A stretch of 64,000 bases of DNA from Cannabis sativa (lineage: Eukaryota; Streptophyta; Magnoliopsida; Rosales; Cannabaceae): positions 42,393,257 to 42,457,256 of the forward strand of contig NC_083607.1 of the NCBI RefSeq assembly GCF_029168945.1, in the 5' to 3' direction. Position numbers and translations under genes: made by a program. The notes below the pieces were generated by a model. That model had not been told where the DNA came from. It made no database searches and worked only from the letters and a program-made list of their open reading frames with translations. Positions 10,299 to 22,440 of this stretch are shown in pieces (position 1 is the stretch's first letter; each line of letters opens with the position of its first letter).

Positions 10299-11870
10299 CA
10301 CTACAATAAATATGGTGTATATCTTTGATTTTTAACGATATTAAATATAAAAACCGATGAGAAAAGTAGGAAGAGAAAGAAAGAAAAAATTCGCAAACCT
10401 ATAACTGCCGTCATTTCGAAATAAACGAAGACATAAGTCATGGAGACCTTTATCTTTAGTTATACATAGGTGTGCCTATGTCTTCATAGGTTTCCACAAC
10501 CTTAGCCTCATATCAAATACACGTGGAGACCTATATCTTCGGTTATTTTGAAATAACCGAATATATATATATATATGTCTATAAAATCTTAATTTCAAAT
10601 TTAAAACTCTCATTTCCTTTTTCTTCTCCATCTTTCCTCTCAACAAAAAATGCTGCCACCATCTCTCTTGAACCCCATTTTCTCCATACACCATTATTTT
10701 TCCTCATATATTTTTTTAAATCTTCTAGTTTTCTCAACAAAAATACATATACACTAGGGGTGTTCGCAATGCGGGTGGTACGGTTTTTGACCCTTTTTTC
10801 AAACTAACCCGCACATGCGGTTTTTCTAATTTTTCAAACTGCACCCGCACCGCGAAATTAAATACCGCAAAAACTGCACCGCAATAAATGATGCGGTGTG
10901 GTTTTTGCGGTTTGGATTATCACCAATAATTAAACTATCACAAATACAACAAAGCTTGAGCAACACTTGTCAAAAATACCATAAGGCTTGAAAATAAATA
11001 TGAAATAAAAAATTAAGTTTCAATTATACAATAATTAGTGGGCTTTAGGTTGGACATTCACATATTGGACCTAACTAAATATAAAAATTAGAATTTTTAT
11101 AATGTGCGGTGCGGTGCAGTTTGAACCGCATATCAACAATTCAAAATTACAAACCGCACCGCACCACGCGGTTTAGAAAAAATTCAAACCATGACCGCAC
11201 CGCAAAGAATTTCAAACCGCATTTTTTTGCGGTGCAGTGTGGTGCGGGTGGTTTGAACGGTGTGATGAACACCCCTAATATACACTAGAAAAAAATAATG
11301 TATTTTAGGATATGAAGTTAGGTCTAAGAGTTTATGCCGACAATTTTTTAGGATTTTTGGAGAATGACGGTCGGCTAATGGTGGGGATTTTGAGACTTAT
11401 GTTGTCTTCTAACTTCAGTTGAGGTATACATCGCTATAATATATGCTTTTAGCTTATATTATATTTTTTTAGTGTGTATGATATAAGATTTGGGTATCAC
11501 CGTGGTGATAGGATAATCTATGGTGGTTGCTAGAAAATCAATGGCGGTGCTCGAAAGTATAGTAGTTTTGACGGTAGTAGTTGAAAAATAACATTGTTTA
11601 AGGATTTTTATTTTAGGGTTTCGTGGGTTTGGGGCTCGGCGGTGACGGTGTTAACGGTAGCCTATGTTTTCGGTTATTTCATAATAATCGAATACACAAG
11701 TGGCCTATGTCTTCGGTTTTTTGAAGTAAACAAAGACATAGGTCCCCCATATGTTTCGGTATTTTTGAAACCTACGTCTTCGCCTCAAATGTCTTCGGTA
11801 GTGAGAATTTTTTTTAACTAAAGATAAACCAGCTTAAAAATCAAATAGAAAGCTATTTTTTCTAGTAGTG
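10299..11870. mobile_element. Non-autonomous CACTA-like transposon
   Basis: The left end is CACTACAATAAATATGG; the right end is the complement of CACTACTAGAAAAAATAGC. Subterminal repeats of the type CCTATGTCTTCGGTTATTT and AATAACCGAA occur several times in both orientations near each end (about 10440-10570 and 11660-11810), as in CACTA (En/Spm) elements, where the transposase binds such repeats. No transposase ORF is present. The 3-bp flanks are CTA and TAA, so no perfect duplication is visible and the exact termini carry some doubt. A hAT MITE is inserted within it. Confidence 0.65.
10755..11277. mobile_element. hAT-type MITE nested in the CACTA-like element
   Basis: Termini are TAGGGGTGTTC and GAACACCCCTA, flanked by a perfect 8-bp duplication ATATACAC at 10747-10754 and 11278-11285. 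That is the duplication length of hAT elements. The 523-bp interior is full of short GCGGT/ACCGC repeats (for example GCGGTGCGGTGCAGTTTG, AAACCGCACCGCACCACGCG) in inverted arrangement, so a transcript would fold strongly. It has no ORF. Confidence 0.88.
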
Positions 11871-12025
11871 TAAAATACAATAACTGTATTTTAGTTAAAA
11901 ACATTACTATGGAAATTATTCCAACCCAATTTGTTATTGAGCAATTTACGACAATATTGTGGGAATCTTATCCTAAATTTCAAAGAAATAAAAAATCAAA
12001 CAAAACCTCTAAAGACTATCTAATT

Positions 12026-12057
<32 letters not shown>

Positions 12058-12396
12058 CCTAATGAAGTAAAGAAAAAAAAAAAGCCACTAAATCCAAAAA
12101 CTTAAAAAGAAGCACTTGTGATTCACAGTTATAATGAGCCAGAAAAGAGCTGATTGTGATCGAGGTTTCCAAAATGGTGAACAAAAAATAACTACCGTCT
12201 TAACAATGTCAAAGTGCCACACATTACTCCTTTCATTACCAAATAATTTTGAGATAAAATCTTATCTTAAATTCTAACATTTGTCACAATATAACTAAAT
12301 AGATTGAAAATATGTCAATCAACTTTTCTCACTAATAAATTGTTCCAATGTGGACAAAAAATGATAATTGATTTCCACACACAATGTTATATATAT

Positions 12397-12818
12397 GGAA
12401 CACTTTTTAATAGGTATTACCCATGAATAGTTACTAAACAAATTTAACTATAAATATTAATTTTAAAAATATCAAACTATCGAATTTTGATCTAATAACG
12501 AATAATGAAATCACAAATTTGAATTTCTATACTTAATTTAACTACTTAATTAAAAAAAATATATCAAAAAATATCTCTTTTTACACTATATCAAAAATAT
12601 GTTCATACAAAAATATTTAACTCAAACTCAACTTTTTCTTTTCTTATTTTTCTTGCTAAAAAACTTTTTTTTAATTTTTTTTTTACCGATAGAACAATCT
12701 CAGCCCATATGATATAGAAATGGGAGATTTTTTTTAATTAAATAGAAAAATTAAGCATAAAAACTCAAAATTTTCTAATTTTATCCATTAATAGATAATA
12801 CACATTAAGAATGCACTC
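12397..12818. mobile_element. AT-rich MITE, copy 1
   Basis: Inverted ends have the pattern (GGTGCACTC)TTAATGGGTATTACCCATGAATGG, here slightly diverged. The ~420 bp interior shares the same ordered landmarks (AACTATAAATATTAATTTT, TTTTTACACTATAT, TTAAGCATAAAAACTCAA) with copies at 12823-13231 and 32129-32529. The flanks are ATATATAT and ATATATAC, a near-match 8-bp duplication in AT-rich DNA. Superfamily unassigned. A poly(A) run at 12030-12057 lies upstream and is unrelated. Confidence 0.7.
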
Positions 12819-12822
12819 ATAT

Positions 12823-13231
12823 ATACACTTCTTAATTAGTATTACCCATTGATGATTACTAAATAATCTAACTATAAATATTAATTTTAAAAATATTAAA
12901 CTATTAGATTTCAATCCAATGACCAATAATAAAAGAAAATTTTAAATTTCTATGCTTAATTTAAATACTTAATTAAAAAATATATCAAAATATATTACTT
13001 TTTACACTATATCAAAAATATGTTTGTATATAAAATACTTAAGTCAAACTCTTTTTTTTTTTTTTTTGCAAAAAAACTTTTTTTCTTAATTTTTTTCAGC
13101 CGATAAAACAACACCAACTCATATAATGTAAAAATAAGAGATTTTTTTAATTAGATTAAAAAACTAAGTATAAAAACTCAATTTTTTTATAATATTATCC
13201 ATGAATGGGTAATACCTATTAAAAGTGGACC
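12823..13231. mobile_element. AT-rich MITE, copy 2, abutting copy 1
   Basis: Second copy of the same family in the same orientation, starting within a few bases of the end of copy 1. The inner end motif is TTAGTATTACCCATTGATG on the left and CCATGAATGGGTAATACC on the right. A further partial terminus (TTTCTTAATGGGTAATACAC) follows at about 13247-13270, suggesting a third broken end or a rearranged insertion. Confidence 0.65.
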
Positions 13232-13275
13232 CATTTAGTTGGATAATTTCTTAATGGGTAATACACATTAATGAA

Positions 13276-14564
13276 TACTAAAAAATGAGGTGGCAATTTA
13301 GTGACTTGCTAGAGTAGGTTACCAACAAGTATTTTTTTTAAAAAAAATTATGTTCCTTTTTTTAATTATAGAGAATGATGATTCTAAGAAATTATTTTTA
13401 GAAATTAATTTATTTTACTGAAACTATGACATTATCCTTACATTAATATTAAATGTATAATGCAATGTCAAAGATCTATCTCGGTTGAAAATTTTGTTCT
13501 TTTTGTTTTTGGTTTATGCATTATTATTATTTAATTTTATTTTCATTTTTTTATTCTTTCTTCCTCCCTTCCTATCCATTGGACTTTGTGTTTAAAGTGT
13601 TTTTTTTTTTTTTGCATTTGGGTCCAATTAACGGTTGAATCAGTTTTTGAATAATATTTGAGAAATGAGATTTTTAGTTGATGAGTCTTTTCTACATTCG
13701 AACTGTTACTTTATGCTCTTTCTCTTGTAATTGATTTTTTGGGTTCATTTCACTTGTGGGTGCTTGAACTTTCTGAGTTTAGGGATATAATAAAATTTTC
13801 GGTTAAGATTTTGTATCCCAGAAAGTGAAAAACGGAAAAAAATTTCATTGTTTTTGTATTTAGAATTATTCTAACTTGGTTTTATTGAGCTTTTTACTTT
13901 TAAGAAATTGAGCTTTTAGGTTGAATAATAAATTAAAGTGTTCAAATTAATCAAAACAATAATTATAAATTAATATTTTCTTTAATTATTTTATATTCAT
14001 TTAGGAATGAGAAGAGAATACAAAGAATAGAGTTTGAAAAATAAGCATAGGTAAAAAGTAAAAACAAAAAATATTAATTTTAAAAAAATTATGAATAGCT
14101 ATCTATATCATCCATTTGATCAAATATAATAGTCAATAATTAAATACCCATTGATAGATTATATTCATTAAAAGTGAACTCATATTTAGTTATAAATACT
14201 TTTATTATAATAATTTCTATGGACAGCTTCTTGACCTGTATTTAGTGCAATTATATCTCCCAATTGTATATTTTCACCTGACACCACTTTATATTTCAAA
14301 GTGTAGCTAACTCAGTTTCTAGAATTAGTCCAATAGAAATTTTAGATAGGACAAATAAAAATAAAAGTTGTAATCCTATATATCATCCAAATTATTTTTT
14401 TATGTCTTAAAAAATATTGTAGGGATTTTAAATGTTAAATTTACCTTACACTAACAATACACTTTATCAATTTTGCTGAGGTCAAGACTGGCCATTTTAT
14501 TTCCTTTGACTTCAACAAGTCAATGAGTCAAAACCACTCTGTTCCACCTAAAAACAAAACCCCT
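13276..14564. other. AT-rich intergenic stretch, no gene seen
   Basis: Poly-T/poly-A tracts and stop codons in all frames. No ORF with recognisable homology, no inverted ends and no tandem arrays were seen. Confidence 0.6.
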
Positions 14565-14812
14565 TGTAGAACCTCAGAATATAAAGTTCAAGAAAACAGA
14601 GTAAACAAAAATAAAGGAAAAATACAGAGAAGATGAAGGAGAGTAAAAACTAGAACTTAACTTCTTTATTGAATAGACAAGAGTATTTATATACATCTTA
14701 AAGACACATAACAGAATTAGTTACAAGATAAGTGTGTCAGACGAAAGTTGAAAAACAGTTACAAAATAACAGAAAATACTCACTTAACAGAGTCTATTCA
14801 ACTATATTAACA
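14565..14812 (-). repeat. Short Copia 3' LTR (248 bp) with adjacent polypurine tract
   Basis: On the minus strand the LTR starts TGTTAATATAGTTGAATAG at 14812 and ends GAGGTTCTACA at 14565. It is preceded (14813-14823 in plus coordinates) by the polypurine tract AGGGGAGA. It directly follows the C-terminal RNase H coding remnant at 14859-15607. A TATA-like TATAAATACTC lies inside. The short length is like that of Ale/Retrofit-type Copia elements. The partner 5' LTR is absent from the window. Confidence 0.7.
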
Positions 14813-14858
14813 TCTCCCCTCAAACTAAATGGTGTTGGAGCCATTTTTAGTTTGGATT

Positions 14859-15607
14859 TTAAGTACAGAAACCTGTCAGTTGAGAGAGCTTTGTTAGAAC
14901 ATCTGCAGCTTGATCAACGGACGGAACATAGCGAACAGCAAGTTGATTATCCAGAATTTGATCCCTTACAAAATGGAGATCGATTTCAATGTGTTTTGAG
15001 CGTGCGTGGAAGACTGGATTTGCTGCAAGTGCCAATGCTTTTTGATTGTCAACCCAAATGACAGGAATTTGATGAACAGAGACTTGAAGCTCTTGTAATA
15101 GAGATCGAATCCATTTGAGTTCAACAGCAGTATTGGCGAGAGCTCTGAACTCACTCTCAGTGCTGGAACGTGCCACTACATGTTGTTTCTTGGCAGACCA
15201 CCAGTGAATCGACGGTCATCTATGCTGCTGGCCCAGTCAGCATCTGAGTAAGCATGAAGAGTCATGACAGAAGAAGGTCGTATCCATAATCCATCTTTGA
15301 TTGTGCCTTTCAAATACCTGAGCAATTTCTTGCAAGCTTCCTAGTGAATAGATGTAGGAGCATGCAAGAAATGACTTAATTTGTTGGTGATGAAAGCCAC
15401 TTCGGGCCTTGTTAAAGACAAATACTGAAGTGCACCAAGTGTGCTTCTGTATAATATAACATCAGGAAATGGCTCTCCTTCAATGAGAGAAAGTTTGACA
15501 GTAGAACTCATTGGGTTTGGACTTGCCTTGGCACCCTCCATATGTAACTTGACTAATAGATTTGTAATGTACTTTGATATATGAATCATGTGTTGATAGA
15601 TTCGTTC
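14859..15607 (-). pseudogene. Copia pol remnant: end of RT and RNase H
   Basis: The segment at 15341-15589 encodes the end of the reverse transcriptase region ([18 protein letters not shown], then [20 protein letters not shown]). The segment at 14859-15176 encodes the RNase H end (ARSSTESEFRALANTAVE, VDNQKALALA, ARSKHIEIDLHFVRDQ). Between them (about 15180-15340) the frame breaks and about ten residues around [13 protein letters not shown] are lost. The fragment stops at the Gypsy insertion point (15608). The DNA across that insertion is CACTA rather than Copia, so the 5' part of this element was already missing before the Gypsy arrived. Confidence 0.8.
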
Positions 15608-17631
15608 TGTAATATCCCAGAAAATAAATAATATTTAAATGGACATATTTTATTAAATATGTAATTACTTGGAAAATGAAGTAGGATTATGATCTTACTT
15701 AGATGAATTTTTGAGAAATTATTTAATGAAATACGTTATTTTGGGCCCGGTAATTGTGGAAATTTAGCTATGTGGTTAGCAATGTCACGACATTAAATGA
15801 AAGAATTATTTTAAGAATATCCCGGATTAAGTTAGAATTTTATTAGAATGTCGGATTGGGGAATTAGTAAAATTACCAAAATGCCCCTAGGGTTTTTTTA
15901 AAAAAAAATTTATGTGAGAGGGGTAAATTAGGAATTCAAGAAAACTTTTTTGGTTTTTCCTCTTTTCTTTGCTGCTGCCTATTGTTATTTAAGGAAGGAA
16001 ATTTTAAAAAAAAAAAAAAGAAAGCAAAGCATTTTAAAAAGAAAGGAGAAGCTTTCTTCCAAGGCAAGTAACCTATTTTTTTCTCAACCTTCTTCTCCTC
16101 TTCCTTCGAGCAAGTTGAACCGACCACTGTAGAGGGATTGATTTGCTTCAGCCAACATCAATTTTCAGAGCTAAACTCCATCTTCAAGTTAACCTTGCAC
16201 CCTAGGTAAGTTCATCCTTTTAGTTTTGATGTTTTCTTAGGTTTTCAAGCTAGGTTTGTTATTTTTTTTAAAAATTTTCAAAGCTGTAGGTTTAGTGAAG
16301 GTTTAGGTTTGTTATCCAAGTTGAATAAGGTCTGTTAATGCATGTTTGGATTGAATTCATGGCTGTTGGGATTGATTGGTGAGTGAGGAAGCTAAAAGAA
16401 ATTTGATTTCTTCACTTGAGTGTGTGATTTTAAGCTAGAGATTGAACCATTGTGTTTTGCAGCTTAGGTTATGCCATATTTATGTTAATATACTGTTCTG
16501 GAAAGTTTGGTTAGGTTTGGAGGGGTTTTGGTTCGATTTTGGTGAAGAGGAACTTTTGTTCTGGTTCGCGAACAGGTCGACCTGGATGGGTTCTCGTATA
16601 TCGAACCGGCCGACCGGCTGTTCTGCAGGGAGAATTTTTTCGGGTTTGCGTTATGTTCGCTTTTGACCCGGGGAGTTGAGTACTATCTGTTTTAAATTAA
16701 ATATGGGATGCTTGACCTAAATTGGGGTTGCTGGGAGTTAGGTTGCGTTTGATTTCTAAATTAGGGTTTTAATCCGGAACTTTGAGTTAAGGTATTTATT
16801 GTGTTTCAATTGTCGTGACATAGGACCGGATTGCTTAGCTTGTTCTTCCACTCGTGTCGACCATACTTTTGACTTCTGAATTAAGGTAAGAAAAGTGGTA
16901 AGCACCGTATGTGGTTAAAGATTAATGGGTGAATGGAAGTGGCCTTAATTATTATCATGATGCTGATTAAAAGTTTATTAAGCCTAGGTTATGACCTAGG
17001 GTTGGAAACGGTTATTACCGTTATGAGTAATTACTCTTGAAACCGCGGTTAGGTTTCTTACTTATCGTTTGCTTTATCGGGCAACGATAGTGACATATTC
17101 AGCTCGTATGTAACGAGTGGTAAAAGTGGTACTTTATTAAGTACCAGGAATGTATGATGTTTAAGGGAATGCTTATTATTATCGAATAGTGAGTAAACAT
17201 AATGGCATGAGAATAAGTTGATAATTATTTTCTTTCGATTATTGTTTTGATCACTTTCTTGCTGAGTCTCTGTGACTCACTGGTGCTTTATGGTGCAGGT
17301 AAAGGAAAGGCTAAAGTCGAACAACCATGAGTATGGTCGCAAAGAAGAATGTACATACCAGCCCGCAGTTTACAGATGCTCTATTTTGATTGTATTTTGG
17401 AAAATATAAAGCTTATGTTGTAAAATACTTTGAAACCAGTTTGTAAATATTTTGAAAACAGGGGGACCCCATAAATCATGTTACTTATCTTTTGTTAAAC
17501 AATTTAAAGGTTGAGTTTTAACTATCAAAAATTTAATTACCCACACTTTTAGTATAATTACATCTTATATAATTATTGGCATTTTAAATAAAGTGCACAC
17601 ACGTGGCGTCCCTGTTGGACAGGGCGTTACA
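15608..17631 (+). repeat. Gypsy 5' LTR
   Basis: Starts TGTAATATCCCAG and ends GGGCGTTACA (2024 bp). It matches 22441-24465 closely except for small clusters of differences in GC-rich spots near 16565-16640, 17100, 17262-17285 and 17338-17375. Short ORFs within it (for example near 15950) are present in both LTRs and are not genes. Confidence 0.93.
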
Positions 17632-17634
17632 ACA

Positions 17635-17650
17635 TGGTATCAGAGCGCCA
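17635..17650 (+). other. Gypsy primer-binding site
   Basis: TGGTATCAGAGCGCCA begins three bases after the LTR end. TGGTATCAGAGC is complementary to the 3' end of plant initiator tRNA-Met, the usual primer of such elements. Confidence 0.9.
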
Positions 17651-17872
17651 AGGTTTTTAGATCCTGAAGACTCGTTTGATATGTACATTGGCTGCAAGGA
17701 CCTGATCGACTCATGGTTTAGTAAGCTTTAAGTTAAAAGATAGCTTGTTAATTTTCTGATTATTTGATTATTTGAATTATGTTGATATCAGAATGTTGTG
17801 GGAAGGATTATAATATATGGAAATACTTATCAGTATTGTTATTACTTGGAATGTGATCGCAGGTGTATAGTT

Positions 17873-18560
17873 ATGCACCCAAGGCGGACTGGTAGAGGTG
17901 CCCGCGAGCTAGCTGGGCTCGGGGCTGCCGGTGAAGGTGAGAATCCTTTACCACCACCTAATTGGGAACAGTTATATGCTGCTATGCAAGAAACTATTCG
18001 GCAGCAGGGTGAACAAATCAGAGAATTAAGAGAGCGCCGAGCTCGGCTCGCTCTAAATCGAATCCCGATCCTCCGCAAGACCTCTAGTAGTGCCACCGGA
18101 TGCAGGGAATCGTTTGGAACCATTGTATGAGCGGTTCAGGAAGCAGAATCCGCCAGTGTTTGAGGGTGGTGCTGATCCACTCAAGGCGGAGCAATGGATG
18201 AGTATGATAACATCCATTTTCGATTTTATGCGAGTTGAAGATAATGACCGGGTCAGGTGTGCTACCTATATGCTACGAGATGATGCCCGTATTTGGTGGG
18301 AGATTGTATCTCAGGGCCATGATCTGAATAATATGACCTGGAAAACTTTTCGGGCCTTATTTTTTGAGAAGTATTATAATGAGTCTATTAAGGCAGCAAA
18401 GGCAGAAGAGTTTATACGGTTAACTCAGGGTAGTATGACTGTGACGGAGTATGCTACTAAGTTTGATCGACTGGCAAAGTTTGCCTCAGATGAGGTGGCT
18501 ACTGAAGCTGCTAGAAAAGCAAAGTTTATTCGGGGGCTGGATGAACACATCGCCCGGATG
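17873..18560 (+). pseudogene. Gypsy gag, frameshifted
   Basis: Opens at ATG 17873 (MHPRRTGRGA) with a glutamine/arginine-rich coiled segment (ETIRQQGEQIRELRERRA). The frame breaks near 18085 and the capsid continues in another frame at 18090-18560. That part contains the retrotransposon gag signature (PVFEGGADPLKAEQWM, ARIWWEIVSQ, TWKTFRALFFEKYY, EFIRLTQGSMTVTEYATKF). A further break near 18560 separates it from two zinc knuckles at about 18841-18876 (C-X2-C-X3-H-X4-C) and 18889-18930 (C-F-H-C-X4-H-X4-C). Product: nucleocapsid precursor. Confidence 0.88.
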
Positions 18561-18930
18561 TGATTGTTGCTTCTAAACAACCGGGGTTGCCCGAACTTAT
18601 GCTCGGATAGTTGAGTTGGCTTTAGTTTACGAGGGTGCAGAGGCTCGGATACGAAAGAAAAATATTGCCGAAGAGATTCATGGAAACAAACAAAGAGTCT
18701 TTGGTTCGGGTAGAAGTACCGATCTTGGTGACCGGCAGAAAAGACCTAGTGAAACATCGGCGGCGAGGCCCAAACAAAAGATTCCGGGGTAACCAAGGTT
18801 TCCGTCGTAGTGGGAATGAAACCGGCGGACATTTCCTGAATGTCCGAGGTGTAAAAGGCATCACCTGGGCGAGTGTCAGGCTAGGGCCTGTTTCCACTGT
18901 GGAATGGTGGGTCACATGAAGAGAAATTGT

Positions 18931-21900
18931 CCTCAATTGCTACGGCTAGAGCAAAAGAAGGATGATACACCCGCTCCTGCCCGAGTGTTTGCCCTGACTC
19001 AAGCTGAGGCTGATGCTGGTCCTTCTACCGTGATGTGCCGCCTTTCGTTGCCGGTACTTTATCGATCGTGTTAATTGATTCGGTGCGACGCATTCTTATA
19101 TTTCAAGTAGAATAATTGAGCGATTTGAATAAACCTGGTGATGTGCTTTCTAGAGGTTTTGGAACCTTGTTGCCTACTTGGGGAGTTGGTTATCTCCGGC
19201 AGTGGGTTCGATCCCTTCCGGTGTTTGTGGAAGGAAGAGAGTTATCGATTGATGCGATAGAATTAAATCTGGAGGATTTTGATGTTATTTTGGGGATGGA
19301 TTGGCTTGCTAAATACAACGCCACCATTGACTGTAAAAGAAAGATGGTAACTTTTCACTCGAGGGCGAGGACCCTTTTGTATTTGTGGGTAAGATGCAAG
19401 GATCTCGGATTCCCTTAATTTCAGCCCTTAAGGCAAGGGATTTGTTGTGTGAAGGGTGCATTGGTTTCTTGGCAAGTGTTGTGGATATTTCTAGGGAACC
19501 ACTAGTGGGACCGGAGCATGTCCCAGTGGTTCGAGAATTTCTGGATGTGTTCCCTAAGAGTTACTGTGGTTGCCACCAAAACGTGAAATTGATTTTGAGA
19601 TTGATTTAATACCAGGAGCTGAGCCTGTATCGAAAGCTCCCTACAAGATGGCACCTGCAGAGCTGAAAGAGTTAAAAGTTCAATTACAAGGGATGATGGA
19701 TTTAAAATTTACTAGACCTAGTACTTCACCTTGGGGTGCACCAGTTTTGTTTGTGAAAAAGAAAGATGGAACATTACGAATGTGTATAGATTATCGGGAG
19801 TTAAACAAATTAACAGTGAAGAACAAGTACCCTCTCGCCAAGAATAGATGATTTATTTGATCGGTTGCGGGGGTAAAAACTGTCTTTTCTAAAATTGATC
19901 TTCGATCTGGTTATCACCAACTGAGGATTCGAGAGGAGGATATTCCCAAGACAGCTTTTCGGACCCGGTATGGTCATTATGAATTCTTGGTAATGTCCTT
20001 CGGATTAACAAATGCCCCGGCAGCATTTATGGACTTGATGAACCGAGTGTTCAAAGATTTTCTGGATGATTTTGTTATTGTCTTTATCGATGATATTCTA
20101 ATTTATTCAGACTCGGAAGAGACTCACGAAAGACATCTTCGAATGGTATTACAACGTCTCGGTGGAGCATAAGTTGTATGCCAAGTTTAAGAAATGTGAA
20201 TTTTGGTTACCTCAGGTGAGTTTCTTGGGGCATGTGGTGAGTAAAGATGGTATTTTAGTGGATCCAGTAAAGGTTGAAGTAGTGCGTGACTGGCCTCGAC
20301 CTAAGTCAAGAATCGAAGTTAGAAGTTTCCGGGGTTAGCGGGGTATTACCGGAGATTTGTTGAGGGCTTTGCAAAGATTTCTACGCCTTTAACTGAGTTG
20401 ACCCGAAAGAATTGTAAGTTTGTTTGGAGTGACAAGTGTGAAGGTAGTTTCCAGGAATTGAAGCAAAGGTTGATTACCGCTCCTGTGCTAACCTTACCAA
20501 AAGGTGATGAAAAGTTTGTGATTTATTGTGATGCATCCAAACAAGGGTTAGGTTGTGTTCTTATGCAGTCAGGGAAAGTGATTGCTTATGCATCCACGCA
20601 ATTGAAGGAGTATGAACAACGATATCCTACCCATGATATTGAATTGGCAGCGATTGTCTTTGCACTAAAAGTTTGGCGTCACTATCTATACGGTGAGAAG
20701 TGTGAAATTTATACAGATCACAAAAGCCTCAAGTACTTTTTCACTCAGAAGGATTTAAATATGAGGCAACGACGATGGTTAGAACTGGTCAAAGATTATG
20801 ACTGCGAGATTCTCTACCACCCTGGTAAAGCAAATGTGGTAGCGGATGCTCTAAGCTCGGAAAGGACCAGGCAAGTTTGTGAACTAAAGGAAATCTCAGC
20901 CAAGTTGGCTGAGGATATGACGAGAGCGGGAATTGAATTTGTAATTGGAAAACTTGCTAATATCACCATACAATCTAATCTATTGGAAAGAATTAGAATA
21001 GCCCAACAAGGTGACCTTGAGCTACAGGGACATAAGGAGAAGTTAGAGGCTGGATTGGCAAGAGACTTTTCATGCTTATCTGATGGGTTGTTGCGATACA
21101 AAAACGAATACGTGTGTACCTTAACAAAGAAATCGACAAGAGATTCTTCATGAATCTCATACTACACCGTACTCCTTACACCCGGGAACAACCAAGATGT
21201 ATCATGATGTGAAAGCTTTATACTAGTGGCCGAGTATGAAGAGGGATATTGTTGAATATGTTTCAAGATGCTTAACCTGTCAGCAAATTAAAGCGGAACA
21301 CCAGAGGCCGGCAGGTTTGCTTCAACCTCAAAAGATTCCTGAATGGGAATGGGAAGACATCACCATGGATTTTGTAGTGGGATTGCCCAGAACAGTAGGG
21401 TATTATGATTCTATTTGGGTGATAGTGGATCGATATACAAAGTCCGCTCACTTTCTCCGGTTAGGACAACGTATACGGTGGATCAATATGCCGATTTGTA
21501 TATTAAGGAGATAGTTCGACTTCATGGTGCCCCAAAGTCGATAGTTTCGTATCGAGATCCAAAATTTACATCCAAATTCGGGGAAGCTTACAAGAAGCAA
21601 TGGGTACTAAGTTGAAATTCAAGGTACGGCTTTTCATCCTCAAACCGATGGTCAATCTGAAAGGACTATCCAGATACTTGAGGATATGTTGAGGGCATGT
21701 ATAATGGACTTTGAAGGTTCTTGGAACAAGTACCTACCTCTGATTGAGTTTTCTTATAACAATAGTTATCAGAGTACCGTTGGCATGGCTCCGTATGAGA
21801 TGCTTTATGGATGGAAATGTCGATCACCTATTCACCGGGATGAGGTCGGTGAACGTAGATACCTTGGACTGAAGTCGTCCAAAGAACGAGCGAGGCTATT

Positions 21901-22404
21901 GAAAAGATTCGAGCTCGTATGCTTGCTTCCCAAAGTAGACGTAAAAGCTACGCGTATCCAAAGCGTAGAGATGTTGAATTCCAAGTTGGGGATTTTGTTT
22001 TTCTTCGGGTGTCCCCAATGAAGGGAATTCGAAGGTTCGGGAAGAAAGGAAAGTTGAGTCCCAGATTTATTGGTCCATTTGAGATTCTTGAGAAAGTAGG
22101 TCAGGTAGCTTATCGGTTGGCTCTACCTCCTGCTTTATCTGGGGTTCATAACGTGTTTCATGTTTCGATGCTCCGGAAATATGTATCTGATATAACTCAT
22201 ATTTTAAGTTATGAAGACATTGAGCTTCAAACCGACCTGTCGTATGAAGAACAACCAGTACAGATCTTAGACAGGAAAGAAAAGGTGTTGCGAAACAAGA
22301 CTATTTCACTAGTCAAAGTGTTGTGGCGGAACAGCAAAGTTGAAGAAGCGACTTGGGAATTAGAGTCGCAGATGCGGGAGTTGTATCCCGAGCTTTTCAG
22401 GTAA
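18931..22404 (+). pseudogene. Gypsy pol (PR-RT-RH-IN-chromodomain), multiply frameshifted
   Basis: Protease: LIDSGATHSYIS near 19068-19105, broken by one base inside the active site. RT: 19570-20330, with [36 protein letters not shown] and the catalytic FIDD at 20083-20094. RNase H: about 20510-20850 ([31 protein letters not shown]). Integrase: 21236-21850 (CLTCQQIKAEHQRPAGLL, ITMDFVVGLPR); the second catalytic Asp is replaced by Tyr (IVSYRDPKF near 21538). C-terminus 21919-22404 ends with a chromodomain-like [16 protein letters not shown]. Frames change near 19110, 19400, 19600, 19850, 20165, 20335, 21150, 21460, 21610 and 21960. Non-functional as read. Confidence 0.9.
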
Positions 22405-22427
22405 ATTTCGAGGACGAAATTCCTATA

Positions 22428-22440
22428 AGTGGGGGATAGT
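22428..22440 (+). other. Gypsy polypurine tract
   Basis: AAGTGGGGGATAGT immediately precedes the 3' LTR. This is the plus-strand primer position. Confidence 0.85.

Noticed and set aside
12030..12057. Poly(A) run as a LINE or retrogene tail
   Set aside because: No coding similarity or target duplication found upstream or downstream.
14732..15061. Plus-strand 109-codon ORF
   Set aside because: Antisense to the Copia LTR and RNase H remnant; no domain.
15950..16132. Small gene repeated at 22783-23040
   Set aside because: Both copies lie at the same position in the two Gypsy LTRs and the frames are lysine/phenylalanine-rich low-complexity sequence.
17635..17650. tRNA gene fragment
   Set aside because: The 16-base match to the tRNA-Met 3' complement is a primer-binding site. 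No cloverleaf surrounds it or any other such site in the window.
17842..18123. Minus-strand 93-codon ORF
   Set aside because: Antisense shadow of Gypsy gag.
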